Source: Sinohyriopsis cumingii
Taxonomy: Eukaryota; Mollusca; Bivalvia; Unionida; Unionidae
Assembly (NCBI GenBank): GCA_028554795.2
Contig: CM068827.1
Span: 142,129,251 to 142,193,250, forward strand
Length of the DNA: 64,000 nt
Reading direction: 5' to 3'
In this document: one piece after another, positions 1 through 10,945 of the stretch
Position numbering within the stretch: the stretch's first letter is position 1
Layout: every line of letters begins with the position of its first letter
Position numbers and translations under genes: made by a program
Notes under the pieces: model-generated
What the model saw: only the letters and a program-made list of their open reading frames with translations
The model's database searches: none
Told to the model about the DNA's origin: nothing

Positions 1-117
1 TCATCCAATTACCCAGTTCTGACCAACTATGGAGTTACATTTTCAAGGGACATCATGGTAGCCTGGCCATGTAAACGTTATGCTGTACAGGAAAACTGTA
101 CCATAGAGATACATTAC

Positions 118-357
118 CTTTCCCTGGTCAAAGCAGTTTATGATCTCAAGGTAAACTTGCTCCTTTCTGCTGGAAACAGACTGGCTGCAATAGCGTAGTT
201 CCTCTGGAAGCAGTGCCTCACTCCAAGGAAGTTTGGTGGCATACTCTCGGAGGGTCATTCCTGCCTCTACATAGTTACTGGCTAACAAGTGCAACTCAAA
301 CAACTTGTTGATGTAACGGAAGTACATCTCCTCTCTTTTCATCCCATCATAAAAATT
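118..357 (-). CDS. DOCK: DOCK3/4-like guanine-nucleotide exchange factor, internal exon at start of DHR-2
   Basis: Minus-strand exon of 240 nt (80 codons), phase 0 at both ends. It follows an acceptor 'ccttttcag' (AG at 359-358) and ends at donor 'AAG|gtaatg' (GT at 117-116). The peptide begins NFYDGMKREEMYFRYINKL and ends EIINCFDQGK. It matches the DOCK segment that starts with NFYK-REEMYIRY and ends FDKGK, the opening of the DHR-2 domain that loads GTP on Rac/Rap-type GTPases at the membrane. The stretch after 'KLPW' is 35 residues and contains RKE, as I recall for DOCK3/4; DOCK1/2/5 are longer there. The methionine at 342 is internal, not a start. No stop or frameshift. The next exon downstream lies off the left edge. 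The family is secure; the paralogue assignment is from memory of the family. Confidence 0.93.
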
Positions 358-1019
358 CTGAAAAGGATGTTCGTATTAAATAATACTGTCAATTCAGTAT
401 AGATATGTGGTCCTACTCTTCAAAGAACAAAATAAAGAAATGTCACTCCCTGATTCAAAGTCACCCTGCCAAACACCAATACAGATTAAATTAAAGCCAG
501 ATTTGTTTGACCCATGTTATGAGCAACCACTTGTCATTTAAAGGTAATTTTTACCAAAAAGCAAACAATTTCATGTGAAAAACTTGTTTATTGACAACTA
601 TTTCCATGTGATTATAAAACAAGTACATGTATTCAGCCATTAAACAGTGCTGCAAGCCTCTTCCCATGGTCTTCTTGATGGCCCTCCCCCTTTCATTTGC
701 CAGAGGTCCCTTGATAAATCACGCACTCACTTGCAGTTCGGTCTATGTTTTTGGACCCAGATGTGCACGAGTTATCAAGGGAGAGGTATATATTAAACAA
801 ATACTCAATTCATTCACAATTCAACCATATATATGTATGTCAGTTTAACTTTATATCCAAGTTGTGAAAATCACATGTGTAGAATAGGTTTATAGTTAAT
901 AAGCATCTAGTCAAGGAACATGGAAAGTTTACACACCTCAAGTCTGTTCTAATGTTCACTTATGAGCTCACATGTCAAGTTCCTTACCTGTTCAGATGTT
1001 ACTTGCTTATATAGTTTAA
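358..1019. other. DOCK intron, no recognised element
   Basis: AT-rich intron sequence directly upstream (in transcript sense) of the DHR-2 exon. Short open frames here have no family resemblance. Confidence 0.5.
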
Positions 1020-1813
1020 AAAAATATATATTCCACCAGTGTTTTTTGGGGTGCATGGGTGCGTGTCTGAAGTATAGGGTTGATATCACATATCAAGCAG
1101 CCCAGTTAAAATCAAAATCAGATTTATACCCCAATCTCACACGGCCAAAACCAATGCACAAAATGAGTTTGAATTCAGCATGTTTGATAGGCCTCCATTT
1201 TCTCATACAGCTGTTGTCAATCAAGTCAGTCCCCATTTATTCTTTGCAGTGCATAGATTCATTTGATCTGTGATCAGATGCAAAAATCCTAGTTAAAAAC
1301 ATAGCCTTAAATGGTCTGTAGGCAGATATTCTCCATTTCTAAACTTAATTTTGAAATACTGCTAAATAGGAGTTGATTGGCATAAAGTCAGTTTTTCTCA
1401 ATCCAGCATGTTCATCAAATCTGTATGCAACATCATTTTCATCTTCAAAGTCACTAAATGGCATTTCCAGTACCACCTTTCCTGATCCAATAATGTGACA
1501 TACATCAAAACATCACTGTCATCATCGCTCTAAAGAGCCTGCATTTGCCAAATGAAATCGTCATCTGGAGATGAAGCATATTCAGAGTCAGCCATGTTGA
1601 ATTCTTCAAGCAGTGACTATTATAAACATGCATTTAATAATACAAGATTAAAACTATGACAGTATGCTTGTTCCAGGGCCAAGGATACTAATCAAATTTA
1701 GTTCAGAAACAGTCATGTCAAGCCAAAGTACCAAGCTGTGTAAGTCATGATTTGCAGTACAAGACCTCTGCTGGTGTCACAACTTAGGTAGGTTGGGACT
1801 AAAACTTTATGGG
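1020..1813 (-). pseudogene. piggyBac-like transposase remnant, copy 1
   Basis: Read on the minus strand, an ATG at about 1595 opens an acidic N-terminus (MADSEYASSPDDDFIWQMQ) followed by SDDDSDV after one in-frame stop. After a frameshift comes MPFSDFEDENDVAYRFDEH. Further on are LHLITDQMNLC, which resembles the helix before the DDE region of piggyBac proteins, and FNWAA-YVISTLYF, which resembles the family's Y/W-x-x-D-x-x-x-x-TP-x-F stretch. At least five stops or shifts separate these pieces, so it is dead. The same order of blocks recurs at 5960-6829, which supports homology. The likely 5' end is at 1813, where the minus strand reads TTAA (1817-1814) then CCC, the expected piggyBac TTAA target plus terminal CCC. 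The other end was not found. Confidence 0.62.
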
Positions 1814-1994
1814 TTAATGAACAGCCGAAAACTGAAGCTGACCACCACATTTTTACTAACTGTAACAGTATTACAACTGGATGCCAATTACTGTGCAGTT
1901 TTTATAAGTTATCGTGAAATAAAGCACTGAATATACAGATAAATATACAGAAAACTCTATAATGAAATGAGAGGCAATGAAATACCAAGAATGA

Positions 1995-3010
1995 AGCATT
2001 TTTATTTTATTTTATGGTTTCAATGGTACTTTTAACACATTGTTGGCATTATTAAGCAAAAGATCCAGGAGCCAAGTGCTTTTCACTTGGACACACTAAG
2101 GCAGCCAAGCAGCTATGGCCTTGGACATGCTAAGGCAGCCAACCCATGCTAGTCTAGGACATGCTAAGGCAGCCAACCCATGTTATCCTAGGACACATTA
2201 AGGTAGCCAACCCATGTTGGCCTAGGACACATTAAGGCAGCCGACCCATGCTGGCCTAGGACACACTAAGGCAGCCAACCCAAGCTGGCCTTAGACAAAC
2301 TAGGGCAGCCCACCCATGCTGACTAGGACACACTAAGGCAGCCAACACATGCTGGATTAGGACAGACTCAGGCAGCCAACTCATGCTGGATTAGGACACA
2401 CTAAGGCAGCCAACCCATGCTGGATTAGGACACACTAAGGCAGCCAACACATGCTGGCCTATGACACACTAAGGCAGCCAACCCATGCTGGCCTATGACA
2501 CACTAAGGCAGCCAACACATGCTGGCCTATGACACACTAAGGCAGCCAACCCATGCTGTCCTTGGACACACTATAAGGCAGCCAAATCCATGCTGGATTA
2601 AGATACACTAAGGCAGCCAGCCCATGCTGGATTAGGACACACTAAGGCAGTCAGCCCATGCTGGATTAGGACACACTAAGGCAGCCAACCCATGCTGGAT
2701 TAGGACATACTAAGGCAGCCAGCCCATGCTGGATTAGGACACACTAAGGCAGCCAGCCCATGCTGGATTAGGACACACTAAGGCACCAGCCCATTCTGGA
2801 TTAGGACACACTAAGGCAGCCAAATCCATGCTGGAATAGGACACACTAAGGCAGCCAACCCATGCTGGATTAGGACACACTAATGCAGCCAGCCCATGCT
2901 GGATTAGGACACACTAAGGCAGCCAGCCCATGCTGGAAAAGGTGGGTATTGAATCCATGACCCTTGGATTACAAGTCCAACACTCTACCAAATGACTTAC
3001 CATTGCACAT
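1995..3010 (-). repeat. SINE family D copy, expanded by an internal minisatellite
   Basis: Minus-strand tRNA-like head at about 2940-3010: a box-A-like 'tggtagagtgttgg', an anticodon-stem-like stretch, then a box-B-like 'ggattcaatacc'. The SINE tail lies at about 1995-2088 ('acttttaacacattgttg' on plus). Between head and tail, where sister copies at 3255-3412 and 49235-49352 have a single segment, this copy has about 25 tandem units. No target duplication was recognised. Confidence 0.65.
2089..2936. repeat. 34 bp minisatellite, about 25 copies
   Basis: Unit of 34 bp starting 'ggacacactaaggcagcca' and continuing 'acccatgctggatta'. Variants include 'ggcctatga' for 'ggattagga' and one-base indels. 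The unit is the same sequence as the body of the SINE in which it sits. Confidence 0.93.
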
Positions 3011-3042
3011 TACAAGGTCCCTTTTTTGGCATTTTATTAGTA

Positions 3043-3225
3043 CTAGCAGATCCATGGTAGATCAGTTGGTTGAGCATCAGACCAGTAATCCAATGGTTGT
3101 CAGTTAAATACCCACCTAGGCCAGCTGCCTTGGTGTGCCCTAATGAAGGGCACTTAACTCACATTTTTTCAGAATGACATAAAGCTAAAAGTGTGTTAAA
3201 AGTGTTGTTAAATCAACAACAAAAA
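3043..3225 (+). repeat. SINE family D copy, plus orientation
   Basis: tRNA-like head 'tggtagatcagttggttga' and a degenerate B box near 'gtcagttaaatacc'. It is followed by 'agctgccttggtgtgccct', the reverse complement of the 34 bp unit, and the tail 'aaaagtgttgttaaatc'. Confidence 0.6.
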
Positions 3226-3254
3226 ATCCAACCCTAAGTTATAATGTTGTTGCT

Positions 3255-3412
3255 TGTGTTTTGTGGGTTTTAATAGCATTTTTAACATATTACTGACTTT
3301 ATCATGCTGAGGAAATGGAAGACAAATGCCTTTGCAAGGACACACTAAGGCAGCTGACACAAGCTGGCCTGAGCAGATATCAAACCTGTGATTTTGTAGA
3401 TTACAGTTCTAA
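3255..3412 (-). repeat. SINE family D copy, minus orientation, unexpanded
   Basis: Carries the family tail ('gcatttttaacatattact' on plus) and a single 'ggacacactaaggcagctg' unit, then a decayed head. It is the natural reference for the expanded copy next to it. Confidence 0.6.
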
Positions 3413-4290
3413 TGAAATCTGGACATAATAATATAATTTTTTTTGGTGGGGGTAGGGGGTCCCTTGGCTGTTTGTATGCATGGAGTTTACTGTATATGTA
3501 GATGGTACAGAAGTAATTATTGCTAATTTAAGTGTCCAAAAAGCATAATCAGGGCATACAAAGTGTAATCTGTGTATTACATGCAGTAATTACAGTACCA
3601 AGTATGGAGAAAAAAATGTACATTTTTGCTGCTGCTAACCTAGTGCTGCAGCTGGTTAAAATTCTTTTCACAAATGGCAAAATCGACATGGAGCCAAAAT
3701 ATAAACACAAAACATACTGATAAATTTATGTTGAACACTCACTTTAACTAGTCTACATGTCTAACTTTGTTGAATTATTCTGAAGTTCACAGATTCTGCC
3801 ATGATGATATGCTCTTGCATAGTGTTGCATTGCATTCTTTTAAAATTTATACAGCGGTGTTGATTTGTCACTTTCTGATCTAACATGTTTAGAAGTTTGA
3901 AAAATCCATCTGCTCTGTTGTCCATATCACACCATTAATGCTGGTTTCGCTTAACATCTGACACTATTTTCTTTAAAAGTACAGACTGGTCTGCTAACAT
4001 ACTGAATCTGTCAGGCAAAGTTTAAAAATAAAAGAAACCTGTCTGTTTTCTTGGAAATATGTCAGATACAATTGTTATAAATAGAAAATAAGGAAAGCAC
4101 ATTTATGTCCAGGATGGATAAATATGTACCCTTATGCTATTCTTATGCAGTAATCTTCGTTTTTATAATATTCTCAAATTTATATGATGAATGGGATTAA
4201 AGAGATGATCATAAAAGTGAAAAACACAACTTTGTATTGCTTTATTTTATTTCATTTTTTAATGTACCAGAAAAGGGTAATCCATATACA
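3413..4290. other. Intron, nothing recognised
   Basis: AT-rich sequence with a 62-codon open frame at 3532-3720 that resembles no family and has no splice context. Confidence 0.4.
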
Positions 4291-4291
4291 G

Positions 4292-4434
4292 GGAGGTGTA
4301 TGAGTGTGTAATTTAACAATTTTTCAGTCATATTGCTATGATGTTTGCAGTATGGCAGTTTATAGTGATGTCTAGCACTTGGGCATCATGCCAAAGACAT
4401 GTAGCATGATGTCCCACCCAGTCACGTTATCCTG
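4292..4434 (-). repeat. SINE family B, 3' fragment
   Basis: On the minus strand it reads 'gtgactgggtgggacatcat' and then 'gatgccc', a decayed tail and 'gactgaaaaattgttaaa'. This is collinear with the 3' half of the full-length copy at 52477-52797. The tRNA head is missing. Confidence 0.75.
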
Positions 4435-5030
4435 GATTTATTTCATCATCATAACAAGAGATGAAAAGAGCATAATGTCCACGATTGATGTGCATCGCCT
4501 TCCTTCCTTTTGACCATATATCAACGTCTCCTAGTTCATCCTTCCTAAGCCCTATACTTTGCCCCTTCATGGACTTCCTAGTCCTTTTATTCTGATCTTG
4601 TCCTTCTTTTCCTCGGACTTCTGTCTTCAGACTGTCCTGTCTCTCTCTCCCAGAAAGATGTTCCTTATTGCTGTTCACTTTCAGAACTTGTGCGTCCTAG
4701 CACTAAAACCTGTCTTTCTTTTTACAAGATGGTCTCTTGGTCCCTTTCTTGTTTAACGAGGAAAGCACTATTCTCTTTAGGTCTCCCTCAAAGTCAAGAC
4801 TCTCTTCCTCTTTCAGGAGATTTTCAGACTAAGGAATTTCGACTAAGGTTGTCACTTTAAAGTCTGATTGCTTCTAAAGTGTACACCTTCATTTATTCTG
4901 CCCAATCGTAGGCTGTGGTCCCTAATTTTTCCCAAAGAAATAATTCCTTTCATCAGGTTTAGACAGCTCAGAATATGTGAATGACAGTGCATACAAGTTC
5001 CCTCTGAACGAATGATAAGTTGACATAGGT
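4435..5030 (-). pseudogene. Decayed coding-like stretch of unknown origin
   Basis: One minus-strand frame stays coding-like for over 120 codons with only two close stops near 4705. It has acidic SENLLKEEESLDFEGDLKRI, then lysine-rich SLNKKGTKRPSCKKKDRF, then the stops, then a basic 80-residue part ending ALFISCYDDEIN. Farther upstream (about 4925-4995) is ALSFTYSELSKPDERNYFF with further stops. The composition looks like a linker or tail of a transposon or host protein rather than random intron. It abuts the family B SINE fragment. I recognise no domain. Confidence 0.35.
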
Positions 5031-5389
5031 TCCTACCAAGCAGTTAGGGTTGGTGTCTCAAATGTTTACTTTCTAAGGACCGTGTTAAGATACCCCGGTC
5101 AATTTCACTGAGTTGGAATGCTGCCCCTTATAAATTTACAATGACATGGGGGGAGATTAATGAAGAAAGGTCGAAGTGAATCTTCACAAAGACTTTTCTG
5201 GCTTAAATGTGATAAAATTTTAATGCTCAAGGCATTCAACTTTAAAGTTCCCTGCAATTCAAAATTCGACACTTCACAAAGTTTAAACAGCCAACAATGT
5301 CGGCAATAAAAAAAATCACCAGATGGCATATTTTACCCCCAATGAGGAAAACAATCACAATTTGCAACATTGGCGAAGCCCTGCATGAT

Positions 5390-5680
5390 GCCTGAGTAAA
5401 CTTTTTACATGTTAGTTTTTGAACTTTTAAGAACACAAAACTATTTTTTTGTGTACAAGAAAAATACATATACAATTTCAGGAGCTATGCCACCAACGTC
5501 CTGTATTATTCATAATACACGATACATCCCCATATTGATATTAAACTTGTTACATTTTTAGTACTTTTAAGAAAGATTTATTTTTTCATGTATGAGAAAA
5601 ATACATGTATATGAAATTTTTGGAGCTACACCACAACTGCGTTATATCCGAATTCGTGTTATAATGGAGTGTGCAATAGC
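5390..5680. repeat. Two-copy degenerate tandem repeat, unit about 150 bp
   Basis: 'gaacttttaagaacacaaaa' to 'ggagctatgccaccaacg' recurs diverged as 'gtacttttaagaaagattta' to 'ggagctacaccacaactg'. It ends beside 'atccgaattcgtgttataat'. Confidence 0.55.
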
Positions 5681-5959
5681 GGGGTCACACTGTATACTGT
5701 GTCCTTGATTAAAAAAATCTACACTTGCAGAGCAAACCAACCACAATTTTTCATGGTATTATTTATCAACATTTAGTTCTAGTCCTTCACAGTAATTGTC
5801 AAGGTTTCCACCTGTTTACCAGTGTAAATGTGGTAACCAATACAATATACACTTCTTGCCTCACAAACCAGAAACAGCTTGATGAAACTTGTTAAATTTG
5901 GCAGAGTTATAAACCTGGAAGACCACCTTTCCAAGGGCAGGTAGCCTCATCAAAAATGA

Positions 5960-6829
5960 GGTTCATATCTCCTTAAAAAAACTCAGAAAAATGCTTCTGT
6001 TTTTGCAATCATTGGGTGGCTCCTGTAAAAAGAATGTTCTCATTGTCTGCCAGGTGTAAATGCTTAGAATAGTGAGAAATGTATCCCCACTCAATTTTTG
6101 ACTTAAGTATGGGGTTGATATAACATCATCAGTAGCCCAGTAAAAATTGAGGTCAGATTTATGTACCAACACCTTGCTATAATCAATACGGAACACAGTT
6201 TCATCTGATCAGGTGTGACAGGCTGCCATTTTCTCGTGCGACTGTTCCTTCAAGTCTGCTCTGATCTGCATAATGATGTATTTTGAGTTGCTATCAAATA
6301 CAATAACTCATCATCAAAGAAAAAGTATTAAACAGGTTTGATATGTGCAATCTCCACATTTATTTGGAAATACCACTGAATGGTGGAGGTGGGGGTTTAC
6401 AGGCATGCCATTTTTTTTTCGTCCAACCAGCATGTACACCAGACTACTGTTTCACATCATTTTCTGGCTCAAAGTCACTCATGAGTACTTCTAACAACAC
6501 TTCCCCCAGCTCAAATCATCTCATTTTCTTCAAATCCTTCAAAATCATTGTCATCATCACTATCTACAGTCAATATTTGCTGAAAGAAATAACCATCATA
6601 TTATGCGGCAGCCATTTTAATTCTTTTCCAGGTAGCATGTGTTTACAAGCGAGTATTAATGTAAAACTTCTTTCCTAAATGCATAGGAAAGTATGCTTGT
6701 TGTGGGTCCCAATCGAGTATAGTTTAACAAGCAGTCATCGCAAGTTAAAGTAACAGGATATATACATTGTTACTTATCTGAAAATGACTTAAGTCATGAC
6801 AACCACTACGAGACCTAGCACTTCAAGGG
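5960..6829 (-). pseudogene. piggyBac-like transposase remnant, copy 2
   Basis: On the minus strand, FYWATDDVISTPYLSQKLSG followed by TFLTILSIY (about 6154-6065) matches the start of the piggyBac DDE domain, where W-x-x-D, TP and MSRNRF-x-x-IL are typical. This part is open from 6196 to 5963. Upstream lie SDDDNDFEGFEENE, an acidic N-terminal block, and MSDFEPENDV, which parallels copy 1. The 5' end is read at 6829: TTAA (6833-6830), then CCCTTGAAGTGCTAGGTC. Stops and shifts separate the blocks. The C-terminal two thirds of the transposase are absent, so the copy is truncated and dead. Confidence 0.7.
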
Positions 6830-6873
6830 TTAATAAAACTTTATTAAAATGACACCTGGCCTTATCAAGGGGG

Positions 6874-6950
6874 AAATACTGTAATGTGCTGGCAGGTCCG
6901 AGTCTGTGCAGTTTGCAGTTGGACTCGCCTTATAAGTATAGAAGGTACTC
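6874..6950 (+). repeat. End fragment of MITE family E
   Basis: Reads 'gtctgtgcagtttgcagttg' and 'ccttataagtata', matching one terminus of the ~204 bp elements at 36747-36950 and 55786-55988. Confidence 0.55.
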
Positions 6951-7092
6951 ATACAAATTGTCATTTTTATACAAACCAAGTTAGACTTACCAAGATGTTG
7001 AAGGTGCAGTGCATGCGCTTGTCTCTGTGTTCTTCGCCATCTATCACCTCCCTGGAAAAGACAATATGGATAGTATAGTGCCTTTAATAATG

Positions 7093-7245
7093 TTGGACAT
7101 GTGGCTGTGACGGGACAAGTTTGAATCCTACTGTTGGAGCAGCCAAGGCTGACAACCAGTGTCCTTGGAAAAGGCACCTGGTTTTGTGTCAGCACTAAAT
7201 AACCTTAAATGTTTAACTGTTCTGTAAAGCAATAAACCAAAGCAA
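7093..7245 (+). repeat. SINE family C copy, head truncated
   Basis: Contains a B-box-like 'acaagtttgaatcctact', the family marker 'gtccttggaaaaggcacc', and the tail 'aataaccttaaatg ... aaaccaaagca'. Related to copies at 10528, 12112 and 25329. Confidence 0.6.
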
Positions 7246-7591
7246 ACTAAACTAATTCTGGTCAAGGTGTTGGGTACAAAAGGCAGGATTTTCTAACACC
7301 GACATGCCCATGGTCAACTGAATTTCATGTTTTTACTTATCCATTTAAATTTGTACTTCCTATGCCTATGCACACATGTATAACTGACAGTCTCAGATTT
7401 CATTTTCCCAATGGGGTATTTACACTTGAATATTTGTTTACCATATCAAAATAAACTTGCCTTAGCCAAGTCAGGTAACTGCAGTTTATTCAAAATTCAA
7501 AATGTCTGCCAGACCACCTTGTAATATGCAAGTGTAAGCCATTACAACATATTACCTGCTGCATTCAGCTTGTTGAAGATGAGGCCTTGTT

Positions 7592-9908
7592 GCCACCCTA
7601 ACAATCAGACACCTCAATGGCCCTATACAGCACCACTTAACTACTAATCAGACACCTTGATGGCCCTATACAGTGCCACCCTAACAGTCAGACACCTCGA
7701 TGACCCTATACAGTGCCACCCTAACAATCAAACACCTCGATGGCCCTATACAGTGCCACCCTAACAATCAGACACCTCGATGGCCCTATACAGTACCACC
7801 CTAACAATCAGACACCTCGATGGCCCTATACAGGGCCACCCTAAGAATCAGACACCTCGATGGCCCTATACAGTGCCACCCTAACAATCAGACACCTTGA
7901 TGGCCCTATACAGTACCACCTTAACAATCAGACACCTCATTGGCCCTATACAGTGCCACCCTAACAATCAGACACCTCGATGACCCTATACAGTGCCACC
8001 CTAACAATCAGACACCTCGATGGCCCTATACAGTGCCACCCTAACAGTCAGACACCTCGATGACCCTATACAGTGCCACCCTAACAATCAAACACCTCAA
8101 TGGCCCTATACAGTGCCACCCTAACAATCAGGTACCTCAATAGCCCTATACAGTGCCACCCTAACAATCAGACACCTCATTGGCCCTATACAGTACCACT
8201 TAACTACTAATCAGACACTTTGATGGCCCTATACAGTGCTACCCTAACAAGAAGACACCTCAATGGCAATATACGTCACCCTAACAATCAAACACCTTGA
8301 TGGCCATATACAGTACCACCTTAACAATCAGACACCTCATTGGCCCTATACAGTGCCACCCTAACAATCAGACACCTCGATGGCCCTATACAGTGCCACC
8401 CTAACAATCAGACACCTTGATGGCCCTATACAGTACCACCTTAACAATCAGACACCTCATTGGCCCTATACAGTGCCACCTTAACAATCAGACACCTCGA
8501 TGGCCCTATACAGTGCCACCCTAACAATCAGACACCTCGATGGCCCTATACAGTGCCACCCTAACAATCAGACACCTTGATGGCCCTATACAGTACCACC
8601 TTAACAATCAGACACCTCATTGGCCCTATACAGTGCCACCCTAACAATCAGACACCTCGATGGCCCTATACAGGGCCACCCTAAGAATCAGACACCTCGA
8701 TGGCCCTATACAGTGCCACCCTAACAATCAGACACCTTGATGGCCCTATACAGTACCACCTTAACAATCAGACACCTCGATGGCCCTATACAGTGCCACC
8801 CTAACAATCAGACACCTCGATGGCCCTATACAGTGCCACCCTAACAATCAGACACCTTGATGGCCCTATACAGTACCACCTTAACAATCAGACACCTCAT
8901 TGGCCCTATACAGTGCCACCCTAACAATCAGACACCTCGATGGCCCTATACAGTGCCACCCTAACAAGCAGGTACCTCAATAGCCCTATACAGTGCCACC
9001 CTAACAATCAGACACCTCATTGGCCCTATACAGTGCCACCCTAACAATCAGACACCTCGATGGCCCTATACAGGGCCACCCTAAGAATCAGACACCTTGA
9101 TGGCCCTATACAGTACCACCTTAACAATCAGACACCTCATTGGCCCTATACAGTGCCACCCTAACAATCAGACACCTCGATGGCCCTATACAGTGCCACC
9201 CTAACAATCAGACACCTTGATGGCCCTATACAGTACCACCTTAACAATCAGACACCTCATTGGCCCTATACAGTGCCACCCTAACAATCAGACACCTCGA
9301 TGGCCCTATACAGTGCCACCCTAACAAGCAGGTACCTCAATAGCCCTATACAGTGCCACCCTAACAATCAGACACCTCATTGGCCCTATACAGTGCCACC
9401 CTAACAATCAGACACCTTGATGGCCATATACAGTACCACCTTAACAATCAGACACCTCGATGGCCCTATACAGTGTCACCCTAACAATCAGATACCTCGA
9501 TGGCCCTATACAGTGCCACCCTAACAATCAGACACACTGATGGCCCTATACAGTACCACCTTAACAATCAGACACCTCATTGGCCCTATACAGTGCCACC
9601 CTAACAATCAGACACCTGGATGGCCCTATACAGTGCCACCCTAACAAGCAGGTACCTCAATAGCCCTATACAGTGCCACCCTAACAATCAGACACCTCAT
9701 TGGCCCTATACAGTGCCACCCTAACAATCAGACACCTTGATGGCCATATACAGTACCACCTTAACAATCAGACACCTCGATGGCCCTATACAGTGTCACC
9801 CTAACAATCAGATACCTCGATGGCCCTATACAGTGCCACCCTAACAATCAGACACACTGATGGCCCTATACAGTGCCACCCTAACAATCAGACACCTTGA
9901 TGGCCATA
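7592..9908. repeat. 40 bp satellite array, about 58 copies
   Basis: The period is exactly 40 bp over most of the array: 'ccaccctaacaatcagacac' plus 'ctcgatggccctatacagtg'. Diagnostic variants ('cttgatgg', 'ctcattgg', 'cagtaccacctta', 'aagcaggtacctcaatag', 'cagggccaccctaag') recur in ordered groups of three, giving a 120 bp higher-order repeat. Units around 8200-8280 are irregular in length. The unit has stops in every frame, so no spurious long ORF arises. Confidence 0.97.
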
Positions 9909-10525
9909 AGGGGCTGACTAATCTGATGCAGATGTAATAATTCTGCTTGCAGTATAAATTAGTTACTTTTTATCCATGAAATTTTCAAAATATGTCTCTT
10001 GCTATGTTCTAAATTAAACACTGTCCAGAGAAATAAATTGGTTTTGAAAACAACCACATGCGTTTGAAAAGGATTACTTTGCTTGGTTCTGGTGATTTAT
10101 CAATCAAGGTTTCAATGAAATGAAATGATTAGATCCAAATTATGAAGTCATCTGTGTTCCTATTACACAAATTAATTATTCTTCAGTTTCTCTTTTTTTT
10201 CTCTCAATCTTTTCGACTTCTTTTATAGCTTTTACTTCATGTTTATTGAAATATGATCAGATGGTACTAGTATTAGCAGTAGTTGTAGTAGCAGTCAAAT
10301 TCCTCTTTGTCTAAAATTGGAAAAACATACTAGTGTATTTTTCTTCATGGAACTTCTTAATATCTCACCAAATAAAAAGCTCATCACATCAGTCCAACTA
10401 TGAATGTGCAGACAAAATCTTGTACAATAAAAAGTGTTCATCTTTTTGACTCTGTACCGCTTCATTCTGAAGAGTTTCATTTGACGTGCCCAAATATCAA
10501 AGTAAAAGATTGGATGTATTTGATA
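9909..10525. other. Intron, nothing recognised
   Basis: AT-rich with a T-rich run near 10190; no repeat or coding resemblance seen. Confidence 0.4.
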
Positions 10526-10527
10526 CA

Positions 10528-10722
10528 AGGAGCTGTGGCAGTTCAGTGGTTAGCATGCCATACTCATGATGGAAAGGGTACCGGTAGGTTTGAAATACAT
10601 CATCAGATCAGTCCATGTCAGCTGTTGCTGCATGTTCCTGGACAAGACACTTTACTGGGACTGTCTTGGCATTAAATAACTGTGCTATGTTCATGTGACA
10701 TAGAGCTCCAAACCAAACCAAG
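10528..10722 (+). repeat. SINE family C copy
   Basis: tRNA-like head with A box 'tggcagttcagtggttagca' and degenerate B box 'taggtttgaaatacatc', then 'cctggacaagacactttact', and tail 'ccaaaccaaaccaagg'. Confidence 0.72.
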
Positions 10723-10825
10723 GTTTTAATTAAAACGATGGTACAAGTGGGTATGTTATGTTAGTTCATGAAGGAACATGTGCTTGTTGATTGCATCACA
10801 TCGAGAAGAAAAAATATGTTAGGTC

Positions 10826-10945
10826 AGTGGTGGGCAAAATACAGCCCACTGGTCAGATCCAGCCCCATAACCTGGCTTTATCTATTAATTAACATCATGG
10901 GGCATGGCCTTAAAAATCATTTATCGGGACCACGCCGTATAGGAA
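10826..10945 (+). mobile_element. hAT-type non-autonomous element, end fragment (tentative)
   Basis: Starts CAGTGGTGGGCAAAATACAG and continues 'cccactggtcagatccagcc', a typical hAT terminus (CAG-GGTGG-CAA-C-GCCC). A possible opposite end is 'gggaccacgcc' near 10937. No convincing 8 bp target duplication is visible. Confidence 0.42.

Noticed and set aside
961-1273. Plus-strand 103-codon open frame
   Set aside because: It lies antisense to the piggyBac remnant and has no protein-like features.
5105-5475. Two overlapping minus-strand frames of 74-77 codons
   Set aside because: Overlap the degenerate two-copy repeat, show no family match and lack splice context.
7592-9908. CRISPR-like regular repeats
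   Set aside because: Units are head-to-tail without unique spacers, in a eukaryotic intron; the same applies to the other arrays.
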